Positions 1 through 10,725 of a stretch of 64,000 nt of DNA are shown in pieces; positions within the stretch are counted from its first letter, which is position 1; each line of letters opens with the position of its first letter. Under the pieces are notes generated by a model. It was not told where the DNA came from. It ran no database searches and saw only the letters and a program-made list of their open reading frames with translations. The DNA is from Calycina herbarum (Eukaryota; Ascomycota; Leotiomycetes; Helotiales; Pezizellaceae). The translations under genes and the position numbers were made by a program. The stretch is from NCBI GenBank assembly GCA_001414485.1, contig LLEY01000099.1:124001-188000 (forward strand), read 5' to 3'.

Positions 1-420
1 TGCCAAAACCCGAGACCGACACTGGATTGTTGTGCCTCAAGTGCAGCATCGATAGCAGAGACCTCCTCGAGCATATACATGTTGTTTGTGTCCAGCTTTC
101 GGATCCAGCAAAGGTTTTTTAGACCCTCTTCCCTCTTTCCGCGGGTCATGAGCCAGCGAGGCGATTCCTTGATGAAAAATAGTCCGGCAAACATGATGCC
201 AGCTGGAATGATTTGGACCGCGAAAGGAATAATCCATTGGGAGTGGCTTTCTTCCATGGTTACGGAGACACCATACTATTCAGAATTAGCCAGCTTCTAA
301 GCGAGAGGAACACTGCTGTTCTTGACTTACGTTAATCCAGAATCCTACAACTCCTCCAACCTGCCAACCTAATTCGTAACGGCACACCTGTCTTATAGAG
401 ATGACAGACCTGGGAGATTT
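1..420 (-). CDS. Quinate permease-like MFS sugar transporter, partial, possibly a pseudogene
   Basis: This is a proton-coupled plasma-membrane transporter of the sugar porter family, most like fungal quinate permeases (QutD/QA-Y). Two exons are visible on the minus strand. The upstream exon, ending at 331, encodes YELGWQVGGVVGFWIN. A 55-bp intron (330-276, GTAAGT donor, AATAG acceptor) joins it to an exon from 275 to the window edge that encodes the family signature ESPRWL and a stretch ending SSVGLGFW. The C-terminal half lies off the window. Upstream of about 420 the expected membrane segments and the APPAIRGRLVG-type loop are not readable: the loop appears shortened and no open frame continues it. 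The 5' part is therefore either degenerate or rearranged. It is divergent from a dehydrogenase of the same pathway, which supports the quinate assignment. Identity of the readable part is firm; intactness is doubtful. Confidence 0.75.
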
Positions 421-1641
421 TGAACCCGCTCTGCTAGGCCAGGGGTAGTCTGGGGTTAATTCGGGTCCATACTGGGGAATACAGCCCACAGGACCCTGAT
501 GCAGCCTCTCATCATAGTTCTATTATGACGGTTGAAGATTCTTCCGACAGGCGCAAGGAACACCGGGAAATTATTCAATGGGGTACTCCAGAACCCCACA
601 CTCCAGAAATGGACGGAATTAGAGCGCGGGGACTCGAGTTATGCAGTGAGAGTGTGTTTCTGTTGCAACCCCTTGATCAAAATGGGAATTTTGCTGGGTT
701 GGATGTGTTCTGTTCAAGGGAGAGAGGATGGCGGACTTTAGAAAGCCTTCAATTGAGGAATATCCGTAGTTCTGCCAGCCGGCTTACCCGTATTTGGCTC
801 TGCTCTTCCCCACCCAAGAATCCCCAAGATCTACTTCGTCACAGCGGGTAAAGAATTACAAGAAAAGGTCCGTTCCCACTTACGCTGCTTTGCAGGGAGT
901 TGGTCAGCTAAACTCAACAACCTCCTCTGCACCTGCTCTATTCACGACCTTTCATTCGAACTCGATCAGTGATCTTCTCTTTCCGATACGTCTCCTACAT
1001 TCAAAGCCTCCAAGACCCCAAGAGTGCATCGTCTCGGCCCTTTAGAGTGACTGGGGATCTGATATAGATTCCTCCATTCCTGCTGCATATTCTACACTTA
1101 ATTTTCTCTAGCACGAGATTATTGAGGGTTTTAATCTTAGTTGCAGCAAACTCTCTTGTCTAGTCCTTGTTAACTTGGGTGGTTTGGGTTGAAAACTTCT
1201 CAACTTGAAGTCAAAAACCCGTTGATCTTTTGAATTCTTGCTTCAGACATCTTGTAATCGGAAGACCAGCTTGTCGTGTAGTTCGGAATAACGGGGACGT
1301 TATCAAGTTTCGCTGCTGTCGATTCCGTATCCCATAGAGAAACAAATCAGCAGAGCCAAATATCGACTTATTCCGGACCATCACCCCTTATGCGTTCACT
1401 GGCTGAACATTATAACGCATTTGGTTTACGTTATACTCCCAGTATCACCAGAAGAATTTCGAGACGCCCACCTAGGATCTCCTTGAAATTTTGATATTAT
1501 ATCTCGGAAGTTAGAAACAATATCACCCTACTCTCAACATCATACCAATCACTTCTTCTTTGCAAACAAAACGAGAAACTGGAACAATAGCCGAACATCA
1601 ACCTTCCCCTTTCCCCACAGCCCAAGACAAATACCCCGAAA
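421..1641. other. Intergenic region between the divergent permease and dehydrogenase genes
   Basis: No coding frame with family similarity was recognised. The right half is the promoter and leader of the dehydrogenase gene. The left half should hold the permease N-terminus if that gene were intact, but I could not trace it. Short open frames at 525-1045 have no recognisable content. Confidence 0.5.
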
Positions 1642-2661
1642 ATGCCTTCCTCAGCCCTCGTAACCCCTATTACCTCACCCGCTGCAGCCACAGGGGTAAC
1701 CAAAAAGCAAACCAACACACAACATCCACCTCCAATACCATCAACAGACCACCTCGACAGAGTTTTCTACCTCTTCGGCTACCCAATCGCTCACTCACTT
1801 TCTCCTCTCCTTCATGGAACCATCTACAACTCCTTCGGTCTAAATTACGAGCAACATCTCTATCCATCTCAAACTCTCGAACCATGTCTCGCACTTATGC
1901 AATCCTCAAAATTCTTCGGAGCCTCAGTAACCATGCCGTTCAAAGTGGCTATTATGCCACACCTCGACATGTTAACTCCAGAAGGCGAAGCCATTGGGGC
2001 CATCAACACAATTTTCCTCCGCAACTCACCAAGCGGAAAGCGGTTACTCTGCGGAACAAACACAGATTGCATCGGAATTAGAGAAGCCATACTTCAAAAT
2101 ATCACACCAGCGCAAGCTGCCAACATGAAAGGGAAACCGGGAATGGTAATTGGAGGCGGGGGGACTTGTCGAGCTGCCGTTTATGCTCTGAAGACATATC
2201 TTGAGTGCAGTGAGGTTTATCTCGTCAATAGGGAACCTGCAGAATGCCACCAGGTGATATCGGAGTGTAAAGCTCAAGGATTTGGAGATAACCTATATTA
2301 TGTTCCCTCCTCAGCAAAAGCAAAAGCTCTTCCAGTTCCCCACGTCGTCGTTTCCGCCATCCCGGATTTCCCACCCAACAAGCCAGCCGAACACGAAACC
2401 AGAGCCATCATCAAGGAGTTTCTCGGTAAAGAGAACAAAGGAGTTTTGTTGGAGATGTGCTATCATCCTTCCCCAGACACGGCGATTGCACAAATAGCCC
2501 GAGGAGAAGGATGGAAGGTCGTCGAGGGGATTGAAGCAATGATCTGGCAAGGTCTGGAGCAAGATAAAGTATGGCTGAGGAGAAGGGTATCAGCGTTGCC
2601 TGTTGGGAGAGTTAAGAAGATTGTGAGGGGAAAACTATTCCCTGGCAGAGCTAAACTATAA
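1642..2661 (+). CDS. Shikimate/quinate 5-dehydrogenase family protein
   Basis: Single-exon 339-residue protein of the shikimate dehydrogenase superfamily, which oxidises quinate or shikimate (or reduces dehydroshikimate) with NAD(P). Visible motifs in order: substrate-binding SLSP at 52-55; VTMPFK with the catalytic lysine at 101; GAINT at 119-123; NTD at 140-142; the Rossmann dinucleotide loop GGGGTCRA at 171-178; NR at 196-197, near the cofactor-specificity position; and a C-terminal EGIEAMIWQG helix. The first 40 residues are proline/threonine-rich and precede the domain. The length fits a monofunctional enzyme, not the pentafunctional AROM protein. It lies head-to-head with a quinate-permease-like gene, which favours a catabolic quinate dehydrogenase (Qa-3/QutB type) over a biosynthetic role. 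Cofactor and substrate preference cannot be settled by reading. The ATG at 1642 is the first in-frame methionine. Confidence 0.88.
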   Translation: MPSSALVTPITSPAAATGVTKKQTNTQHPPPIPSTDHLDRVFYLFGYPIAHSLSPLLHGTIYNSFGLNYEQHLYPSQTLEPCLALMQSSKFFGASVTMPFKVAIMPHLDMLTPEGEAIGAINTIFLRNSPSGKRLLCGTNTDCIGIREAILQNITPAQAANMKGKPGMVIGGGGTCRAAVYALKTYLECSEVYLVNREPAECHQVISECKAQGFGDNLYYVPSSAKAKALPVPHVVVSAIPDFPPNKPAEHETRAIIKEFLGKENKGVLLEMCYHPSPDTAIAQIARGEGWKVVEGIEAMIWQGLEQDKVWLRRRVSALPVGRVKKIVRGKLFPGRAKL

Positions 2662-3155
2662 ATTGATGCGTGTTGATGTTCATTTGGGAAAGCAAATTTA
2701 AAATAATATCGTCTTTAGAATTGGGGAGGTTCTGTTCACATCAGCTTAGTCTTTCTGTACACACGAACACACATATATATATAACTTATAAACACCATTT
2801 GCCAATGTCTCACTAGAGTTTTAAACACCAAAGCAAGAACTATTGACTTGAGAGAAACCCAAAACCAAAATATCCATCGAATAAGGGTTTGTATGTCACG
2901 TGGTCACTGAAATTCGGGAAACTCTCTTTGGTCCGCAGGCCCTTTCAACCTCAATCAAAATAACTCAACTTTTCGAGGTGAGATTGGGTACATGGTGCTA
3001 CTTCCCACTTTGACAGATTATGGCACAGGTGGTAACGGAGATCTTCTGAATGCGACGCGGAAACCCGGCTTCTGGCTCAATCAAGAAATAACACTTTCCC
3101 CCACACCCTCACAACTGGGGAAATTCTTATTGCCCTAGATCAGGGGGGATCGGAG
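2662..3155. other. Intergenic, no gene seen
   Basis: Holds the 3' end region of the dehydrogenase gene and a short TA-rich stretch near 2771-2783. Nothing else was recognised. Confidence 0.5.
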
Positions 3156-4122
3156 TTGGAGTTTAACACCTGTCAGTTATACAATACTTCTGTTTCTTTC
3201 ATGGCTACTTTTATCAATGGCACTGGTTCAATTGGAAGCATCAAAAAGGAATGGCTCAACACCGTCAATCTCTTTTACGAAAATATCGATATTAATATTG
3301 TACGAAAGGAGGATGCCGAAGCTGGGAAAGTAGATTATGACACCTATGGGATTTTCTTTCAGGAGATAAGTCGGTATATAATAGGCTACATCAATCAGTG
3401 GGATGACATTCCATATGGTCTCGAGGAACGAAACGAAACAGTCTCTCACGTGGACCAAGAACTTGCACCAACATTCTTGAACACTTGATTTGCTCTCACA
3501 TCTGGGATTGACGAGTTGATGCAAAAGATGACGGCAAGCACAGATGATGCCTTGAACTACCCTCAGGGAGACGATCTCCGCATTCCCGAATATGCATGAG
3601 GAATAGGCTCTAAATTGTACACTAAGTATTTTGAGCAATCCTTTACTTTGGTAAGGCCCCTCGAATACACATTTATCACTTGGCACACAGCTAGCTAACA
3701 AAACCTTTAGCAACCGAGAACCTGCTAACGTTACAGCCTCGACAGTTCAGACAGTCTATTTGTACGAGCCTAGAAACCTCCTCATATGCTATGGTCTCGC
3801 TGTTCTCGCTGCAGTTTTCGTGGTTGGTGTTGGCATAAATTCCTTTTTTTCAAAACGGTGGAAGTCATGATGCATCAGTTTCCACGTTTGCAACCACGAT
3901 GCAAAATTCAGAGGTAAGGTTGACTCATCATTTTCTCGAATTGAAGAGATCTCTTGTTTTGAAATACAAAATAATAAAGGGCTAATGCATGCAGGTACGA
4001 GATGTATTGATAAGGCATCCAGGTGGGACTCAATCGCTTGACCGAGAACATGGGCAATTGAAATTGAGGTTCAAGGCGAAAGAAGGATTTGTGGTCAGTA
4101 GTGGAGATGATAAGAAAGGATG
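3156..4122 (+). pseudogene. Broken gene for a fungal membrane protein with a C-terminal TM segment
   Basis: Pieces of one gene follow each other in changing frames. An ectodomain-like stretch with N-glycosylation sites (FINGTG, ERNETV) is open to a stop at 3486. A second stretch from about 3571 (ISAFPNMHEE) is stopped by TAG at 3604, then continues ALNCTLSILSNPLL into a good 60-bp intron (3651-3710, GTAAGG donor, GCTAAC branch, TTTAG acceptor). After it come YLYEPRNLLICYGLAVL and a hydrophobic membrane segment. Within a run of seven T at about 3841-3849 the frame slips by one, after which QNGGSHDASVSTFATTMQNS resumes. A last intron with a GTAAGG donor leads to a short tail ending about 4122. 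The YxPRNLL-TM-ATT tail recalls a common uncharacterised fungal membrane-protein family. At least two stops and one frameshift argue for a pseudogene, though the T-run slip alone could be a sequencing error. Confidence 0.6.
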
Positions 4123-4918
4123 ACTTAAAACTGCTTCAGAGATCAAGCTAAAAGAAGGAAGTGATGGTTATTGGTAGGGCCTGAGTTCACTGTACATCGA
4201 GTGGGATAGGAGTTCCCTATAGTAGACCATTTCGACCGCTTTACTTCCAGTGATTCGCCAACAACCTCATTACCGCACTTCCTCGTCGTATACCAAGACG
4301 ACCTGTCATCTTTTTTGAGCAGGCGCGTAAACTGCCTCATCACTGGCGTGCTGCATGTTGACAGTATCTCCGAGAGAAAAATGGGCATTGAGCGAGCTAT
4401 CATATTTCTCGGCATGCCTGTTTTACGGTCACGCATCAAACCATTGGTGGATAGTGAGGCTCTCTCCAATCCTGTGGGTAATTAACCTTACTATGGGATT
4501 TGCAAAATTGCACCACTCTCGACTGACGTCACCCCCGCATGGAGACAACCCCTTGGGTTTGGTGATAACAGGGCCCTCGAAAGAGCGTGATGTGTACTCG
4601 GTGTCGGAATTGCAGCTCAATGAGAGGTTCGCTTGCTCGCATGCTCGCATACACGGTACGTGCCCCCGAACTGAAGTTTTCAACTGCATGCAATTATCCC
4701 ACTTAAAGATGTAATTGTATCGAAACAGGAAGTTGGAGTTATTGCATGTGCTTTCGATCATGATTCTTTTTAATTGATGTCGACATCAATAGACTTCTCC
4801 AATAGGCCATAAGAAATGTATATATTCCCTTGCGTTCCTCCGTATCACTGTGCCATTTCACTTCACACGACCTCCATCTCACTTCAATACCTCTTCAATC
4901 TAGACACCCTACGAAAGA
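4123..4918. other. Intergenic, no convincing gene
   Basis: Overlapping open frames on both strands (4143-4469 minus, 4355-4714 plus, 4429-4761 minus) lack recognisable domains and splice structure. The right end is the promoter of the next gene. Confidence 0.45.
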
Positions 4919-5476
4919 ATGGCGGAGTCAACAGCGACAGCGACAAACCTCCCACCAAATCCTAATACCAAAGCAGATTGGTCTCAAGACGATGCTTCCC
5001 ACCCCGGCTTCGCAATGAATGGTCTAGATGATACCCCGGGTCCGAAAGCATACTACATCCACCTTGAAGCCAAACCTGGAAAAGAAGAAGCACTTCAAAG
5101 CTTCCTCCACGATATCAACAATGGTGTTCTCAAGGAACCTTTGACAGGTCCGGTATGCAACTTTTCCTTTTGTTGCCCCTTTTTTAATCCCGAGAGCACA
5201 TTTAACCGCCCATCGGTTCTTGTAGATGTTAACAAGTTGCAGTGGTTCGCACTAAGATACTCAAAGACAACATTCTGTATCTTTGAAGCCTTCCCACACG
5301 CTGATGCTCGTCATTCTCATGATAATGGACCTGGGGGTCGTAATTTCTTCGAAAGACCCGACTTTTTGTTGGATACACTTGCGTATCCTGCTCAGGTTTA
5401 TCGGTTGGATGTGCTTCATGGAAAGTTTGGCGTAATTTTGGGGAAGGAGAATTCGAATGCGCCGATTTTGGAGTAG
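4919..5476 (+). CDS. ABM-like dimeric alpha/beta-barrel protein (putative monooxygenase family)
   Basis: Small protein of about 155 residues in two exons, 4919-5152 and 5243-5476. The 90-bp intron (GTATGC donor, TTAAC branch, GCAG acceptor) has no stop and a length divisible by three, so reading straight through gives a false 185-residue protein. Splicing joins EPLTGP directly to WFALRYSKTTFCIFEAFP. That restores the strand pattern of the antibiotic-biosynthesis-monooxygenase (ABM) fold: an opening AYYIHLEAKPGKEEALQSFL, a central WFALR..TFCIFEAF, then GPGGRNF. Members are usually cofactor-free oxygenases, small detoxifying enzymes or dimeric proteins of unknown role. About 40 N-terminal residues precede the domain. 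The substrate is unknown and no biosynthetic neighbours are present. Fold assignment is moderately confident; catalysis is not shown. Confidence 0.7.
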   Translation: MAESTATATNLPPNPNTKADWSQDDASHPGFAMNGLDDTPGPKAYYIHLEAKPGKEEALQSFLHDINNGVLKEPLTGPVCNFSFCCPFFNPESTFNRPSVLVDVNKLQWFALRYSKTTFCIFEAFPHADARHSHDNGPGGRNFFERPDFLLDTLAYPAQVYRLDVLHGKFGVILGKENSNAPILE

Positions 5477-7358
5477 AGATGAAGACATTTAAGACTACTT
5501 GATTGGGTTATGGGAGAGATGAATGCTTGTTTTGTCGCCCTTCCGATTTGGAAGTCGTTTCAAACTGATTTCCTGGCTCAAAGGGTTGGAAATTCATGTT
5601 CAAGAATCCACAGCGGGTCGTTCTTACCCGTAGTACCAGTGTATAAAACTTATAAGTAGGAAATCTAAGCTGTCCTAATACGGCATCTTATATATAAAGT
5701 TGGAATGGACTAAATCGCAAATCGAAAAAATTAAGTATTTATAGCTAGAGTAGATCTTGATATTTATTAATTAAAGCTCTAGAAGATAAACAATCCCCTA
5801 CTTTTGTGTTCTCTACTTCTTTAATACTCTTCTTGCTTTCTTGTACTCTTCTCTTGATAAACAATAAAATAAGAGAGAAGAGAATATTAAGATAAGAAGA
5901 GAGAGTAAGTAAATATTTTAGAGAAAAGTTTCTTCTAGCGTAGGTAAGAGTTTAAAGTAAATATATTTGCTTTCTTACTCTCACCTCTCTCCTCTCTTAC
6001 TCTTACTCTCTCTCTCTCTTCTCTCTCTTATTTATCTAGTAGTAATAGTAAAGAGGTGATATAATTATAAGAAGAGAATATAATGAGAATACGATAGTAG
6101 ATATACTAGTAATAAGAGTAAATAATCTACTATTCTATAGAAGGTCTTAGCTCTATAGGTGTAGAATAGTATAAGAGAGAGAGATAGAGACCAAAAGAGC
6201 TAAGAAGTAGGAGAGTAGGAGTATAAGTATAAAAGAGCGAGAGAATTCAACTTAAAAATTAGTCTATTTTATATCTCTAAAAAGTAATACTTTACGATTT
6301 ACGATTTACGATTTCTGTTTTACGAGTTAGTCGTTTCTAACTTTTAGTATATTTAGGATGTCGTACCTAAGAAGGCATATAACTCTAAGAACTTTTTGAA
6401 CATTTTGGATTCATCTTTGGGTAAATCTATTGGTGAACAATACCGAACGGTTACCTGTTCACTGTCCCACATATGAAGAACAATAATATACGGTAAGTTT
6501 TATTGGCCAGGAAATAGCCCTGCGTCATCGACACATCTCTCTTTTACTTTTAAGCCCCTCGCGTACCGAAGCGAAAGTGGGTTTCCAGCTTACCTTGCAC
6601 CACTATGATGAATCTAGCCCTATAGAAAAAAGCCAGAGTTTGTACCCTGTACCACACTTGAAACTCGGAGAAAACCGAAGCGAGTAGGATTCAGGTAGGA
6701 TTCGATGCTATTTTATCTTCTTCTTATCAACTGCTCGACCCATGTCTTTGAAAGTTTATTTAATATAGATATTTTACCACTTCATTTGATCCTCTGATTC
6801 TTTGAAAAGGTTGACGATGGTATTGGAATTCTGCACTGCCTCAAGTTGCCGTATACTAGTCTAACGGTTTTTGGGAGGAATATATTTGGCAGAACAGGTG
6901 GGGCAGCTGAGATAGGAAGCGGTGAAACGTTTTTTATACCAATTCAGTTAGATTCCTTTGCCCGTGATACGGCAGCCCCTTCAGGCAGACACTCAACCGC
7001 GATGACTGACCAGCAGTATCGTAACCTGCATCGCGGCGAAGCTACAGCTGAACAAAATATTCTGTGTTCCTCGAATCAGATCCAGCCATTTTCAGGGCGT
7101 GCGAGGGGCAGAGACGCAGCCTTGACACCTGGAAGAGTATTGCGCAGCAACCCACCACTGTTGTAACCCCCATCCCTCATTTCCCTTTCCATCTCTACCT
7201 ATCTAAACCGCGCATTCACGATTCCTTTCCGTTGGACCACCTATCCCTTCTATCTTCTGCTCTCCTACTTCGTATGCTGTTCGCAAATTCCGTGTTCAAT
7301 TGTTTCCCTCGCGCCAGGCTCTATGCGATACAAACCCTCTCACGGGTAGTGTGGGAGA
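5477..7358. other. Intergenic with an AT-rich decayed patch
   Basis: From about 5640 to 6340 the sequence is strongly AT-rich, with a CT-rich tract near 5980-6030, no open frames and very little CpA, as in RIP-treated repeats elsewhere in the window. From 6340 to 7358 composition returns to normal and forms the upstream region and leader of the SH3 gene. No gene was recognised. Confidence 0.55.
5714..6315. repeat. Possible MITE or decayed repeat with short inverted ends
   Basis: The AT-rich patch starts with AAATCGCAAATCG and ends with tandem CGATTTACGATTT units, which are near inverted complements of each other. The interior is purine/pyrimidine-biased, without coding potential. No clean target-site duplication was found at these edges, so the ends may be wrong and this may be only a decayed remnant. 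Confidence 0.35.
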
Positions 7359-10062
7359 ATGAGCGCCAACGTTGTACCTCCAGTAGCAAGCCTCCTCAAA
7401 TCAATTGAGTCTGGCATAAAACTCGCAAAGAGAACAGCGCGGTCGGCCGATTTGGCATCTCGAGAGCAAGCGAGAGTGATATTCGACTCGTCCCGGACTT
7501 TGCAATCGAGCTTAGAAGCAAGTGCGAAAGCAATCGTCGGCGCCTATGAAGAAAGCTCCGAAATCTGTGGCCGAGAATCATTCTCGAGAGCCTTGTTGGA
7601 GGATCGTAAGTTATGTCTCTTTCGATTTTTCTATTTCTTTCCACCTAATGTCGGTGCTAACAGCCCTGGAGAAACGATACAGGCCCAACTAAAAGACCTC
7701 CGGATCAAACTTTTCGATCAAATTGACCCTTGCTTGGATTTTGACGAGAACTCGTTCGAGGTGGAGGCATTCGCGAATCTTGATAAAGAAGTACAACAAT
7801 GTCGCGACAGCTGTATACAGACTTTCTATCGTCTGCGGGATAATCATTTTCAGAGGAGCTTGCAGAATTTCCGGAGACCAGCTCAGGGAAGACAGGATGA
7901 TACCCCCCAACCCGAGACAAAAGCATTCCCCTTCTCGCCTGATGATATTGGAGTGCGTGCTAAGGTACCGGAAATTCCCCGCCAGAGCCCTTGGGTTGTT
8001 GAAAGTCCTTCGCAATACGGTTCCGATGGTTCAACACAATGGCGCCAACGCCCTTCTTTCGAAGTATCGCCCATCTCACCCCACTCAATGCCCAACGAGG
8101 TGGAGGAGATTGGCCCATGGATACCAAAAGAGATTGTCCATTCCCGTCTTACTGAGAACGAGCAGTTCCTAGAGCGAAGAAGGCATTCGAGAGCCTTGTT
8201 TCAAAATGAGCTGAGGCAATCCATCGGGTCGATTGAAACTCGAAATAGCGAGGTTTCTACATCTACCACAGACTCACGTCTTTCCAGAAGCAGTTCCAGT
8301 ACCTATGATTCTCTGGTTACTAGACAACGTAGCCAGGGTCAATATTCTCACGCAACCCGGAGCTCAGTTGCCAGTCACGACCGTCACTCAAAACGGCCGG
8401 GAAGCCAAGAACTTTCATCTCCTCTAAGAAGCCTGCCAGTTAGCCCTGCCGTTGAACGACGAACTTCGGATAATATTGGCAGCTGGGGCTCGTCTGGAGT
8501 TTCCCTTTCCTCAACTCTCAGGGTCCCTGGATTTGGCGCTGGGATTGAGTCCGGCCTGGAAGTCGTAACCAATGTAGATCACGATAATGAGAAAATGCTG
8601 GTAGAGGAAGAGCCAGCCCTTATCCGACCAAATCCACCAGCATCAACGAAATCAGTAGAAAACCCAATTGTTCATGATGCTTCATTTTACAGACTTGGTG
8701 GTTTTTGTGAGGGAGCAACTATGATGTCGAGAGGGCAAACGGGGTTTAAGGTGGTAAAAAAGCCATCGGTGTGTATTCTGTCTGTTTTTGAAGGCCGGAT
8801 CCTAACAAAGTCAGCAGGGTGTTTATGGCTCGATTAATTCTGCCCGATGTGTAACTTGCGCCTATGAGGTTGCCTTGGAGCTCGTTGAAAAGGATAAATT
8901 GCTAGCCCGTATGTGTACCGAGTTCTCATTTGACAAAACATGCTAATGTTATTTAGGTGACGGAATATACGGAAACTGTGGGATCAGATGGCGACAGAGG
9001 TTTTTATGGAAGAGTCACATCAAAACTAATTCTATCGAAGAGCCCTACTATGCTGTCCGTATCCCCTTCCTCCCTTTCAGCACGCAAGCTAATTATCTAG
9101 TGTGTATTTTGTATTGAGGAAAACAAAACGATCGATGAACACGACGCCACTGTCTTCTTCTCGGTCTCTAAGCTATTTCAACATCTAGCTAGACACTCCC
9201 GTCCGTTACCAAATGTCCAAGGCGTGACCACTATCTATGGCCTTCAAGACAAAAATGTGGTTGACTTTGACATTCATTTCACTAGCCTGACCCCATATTC
9301 TTCTCAGTTCAGCATATCTGAGATTGCGTCGAAGGTATCCAGTAGGCCAGCGGCTCAATCAACGGCTACTTTCAATCCAAAACCGACGGGGAGGCATTTT
9401 AGAGATCCAGACGGGAATACATCATTGCAATTTGCGGCAGGAGCTCGAATTGTTGGAATTACCTTCCCAGATCGATTCAATGGTGCTTGGGCAACGGGTT
9501 ATCACGATGGCGACAGAGGTAGGCAATATTCTTATCTAATCCTAAACCTCTCGCGTCTTATTTGAAGGAGAAAATATACTCTTGCTAATATTTTGCAGGC
9601 TGCTTTCCGGCAGACAAAATTTCTTTACAGATACCTGACAAAGAAGACGTGCTCATGAACTCTCAGGGAAGCTTGACTGCCATTGCAAAATGGGATTTCA
9701 AGCCCAAAGATGCCAAGGATGGCAGATGGCTAAAGTTCAGCAAGGGCGATCGAATTACTACGATTGGTTATCGATTCGTCGATCAATGGTGTTGGTCCGG
9801 ACAGACGAGTAAGGGGAAATACGGTCTATTCCCATCAGCATTTGTTCGAGACTTGCAAGATAGCGCAACTACTTTACCCCGGCCAGGTACCGCGAGGAGC
9901 TCCAACTCGAAGAGCGCGTTTAGCAGCATCATGCCTAGCTTGTCTATGAGCCGGAATAAGTCTAAGCACGAACGAAGTGGAAGTGTGAAGAGTACTGGAA
10001 GTAGTAGTGGGCCTTCGCCTCAGTCGATGGAGAGTGGGCGTTTTCATGGTTGGAAAAGCTGA
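7359..10062 (+). CDS. SH3-domain protein of unknown function, six exons
   Basis: Inferred exons: 7359-7605, 7672-8768, 8818-8908, 8957-9054, 9101-9518, 9599-10062, giving about 804 residues. The first acceptor is taken at 7671, about a dozen bases after the CTAAC at 7657-7661, because only this keeps the frame (QTIQAQLKDLRIKLFDQ). The N-terminal part is helical. A long serine-rich, probably disordered middle follows. Then comes a conserved block with paired cysteines (SARCVTCAYE, CVFCIEEN), GIRWRQRF and a FRDPDGN...GITFPDRF stretch. The C-terminus is an SH3 domain (LTAIAKWDFKPKD ... WCWSGQT ... YGLFPSAFV) followed by a serine-rich tail. SH3 domains bind proline-rich partners, often in endocytosis, polarity or signalling scaffolds. 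The cysteine block might bind zinc. I recognise the arrangement as a conserved fungal hypothetical but know no experimental role. The donor at 9055 (GTCCGT) is unusual. Confidence 0.75.
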
Positions 10063-10725
10063 TTGGCTCTTGAGCCAACATGTTCTCCTTGTGGGCGGAT
10101 GGAATGAATAGAGGGCGATATTATGGACGAGTTTGCTCTCTCATGGGAAGAAAGGCGCTCTTGGATAGCATGAGCGTAGGCGTTGGATGGGTCGGGATTT
10201 TATTTTACATTTTTTGTCATGATACCCATCTTCTTTTCTAATATTTTCCAATTTCAATCGAAAACCTGTAAAAACTAGGTGGTTCTGCAAATTGGACCGT
10301 CCAAAGTGGCAAAATTCTCAAATTTAATTTCACTGGCGTCTGGTCAACAGATTTCACTCTCCAATTGGCAAAGCGAGGCCTGCGAGGCAAAACAAAATTT
10401 CCCGACTACCCATAGCACTTTTCAACTTCCAGCACCTTCTCCAACCAACCAATGTCCGACCACGACATCACGATGCGACAAACCTGATCTCCAGCGCGCC
10501 TGGTATTTTCGACAACACTTCGTCTCCATTTTCGTTTTGGTGAGCAGATCTGGTTGTCGTTCTCCTTTTCGGCGGGTCGCGCCTTCCTCGTCAAAGTCTG
10601 GACAAACCTCAACACCACAACCTTGTCCATCTGCGAAGCCATAACCACGGCTTTATCTTGAACAACGAACTGCACACATTTCGATAGATGCCTTCGGAAC
10701 CTGGAGAATAAATCGAGAAGTGGCC
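10063..10725. other. Intergenic, no gene seen
   Basis: 3' region of the SH3 gene and promoter of the next gene. Short open frames here show no recognisable features. Confidence 0.5.

Noticed and set aside
4143..4761. Overlapping open frames on both strands
   Set aside because: No domain, no splice structure, and mutual overlap on opposite strands.
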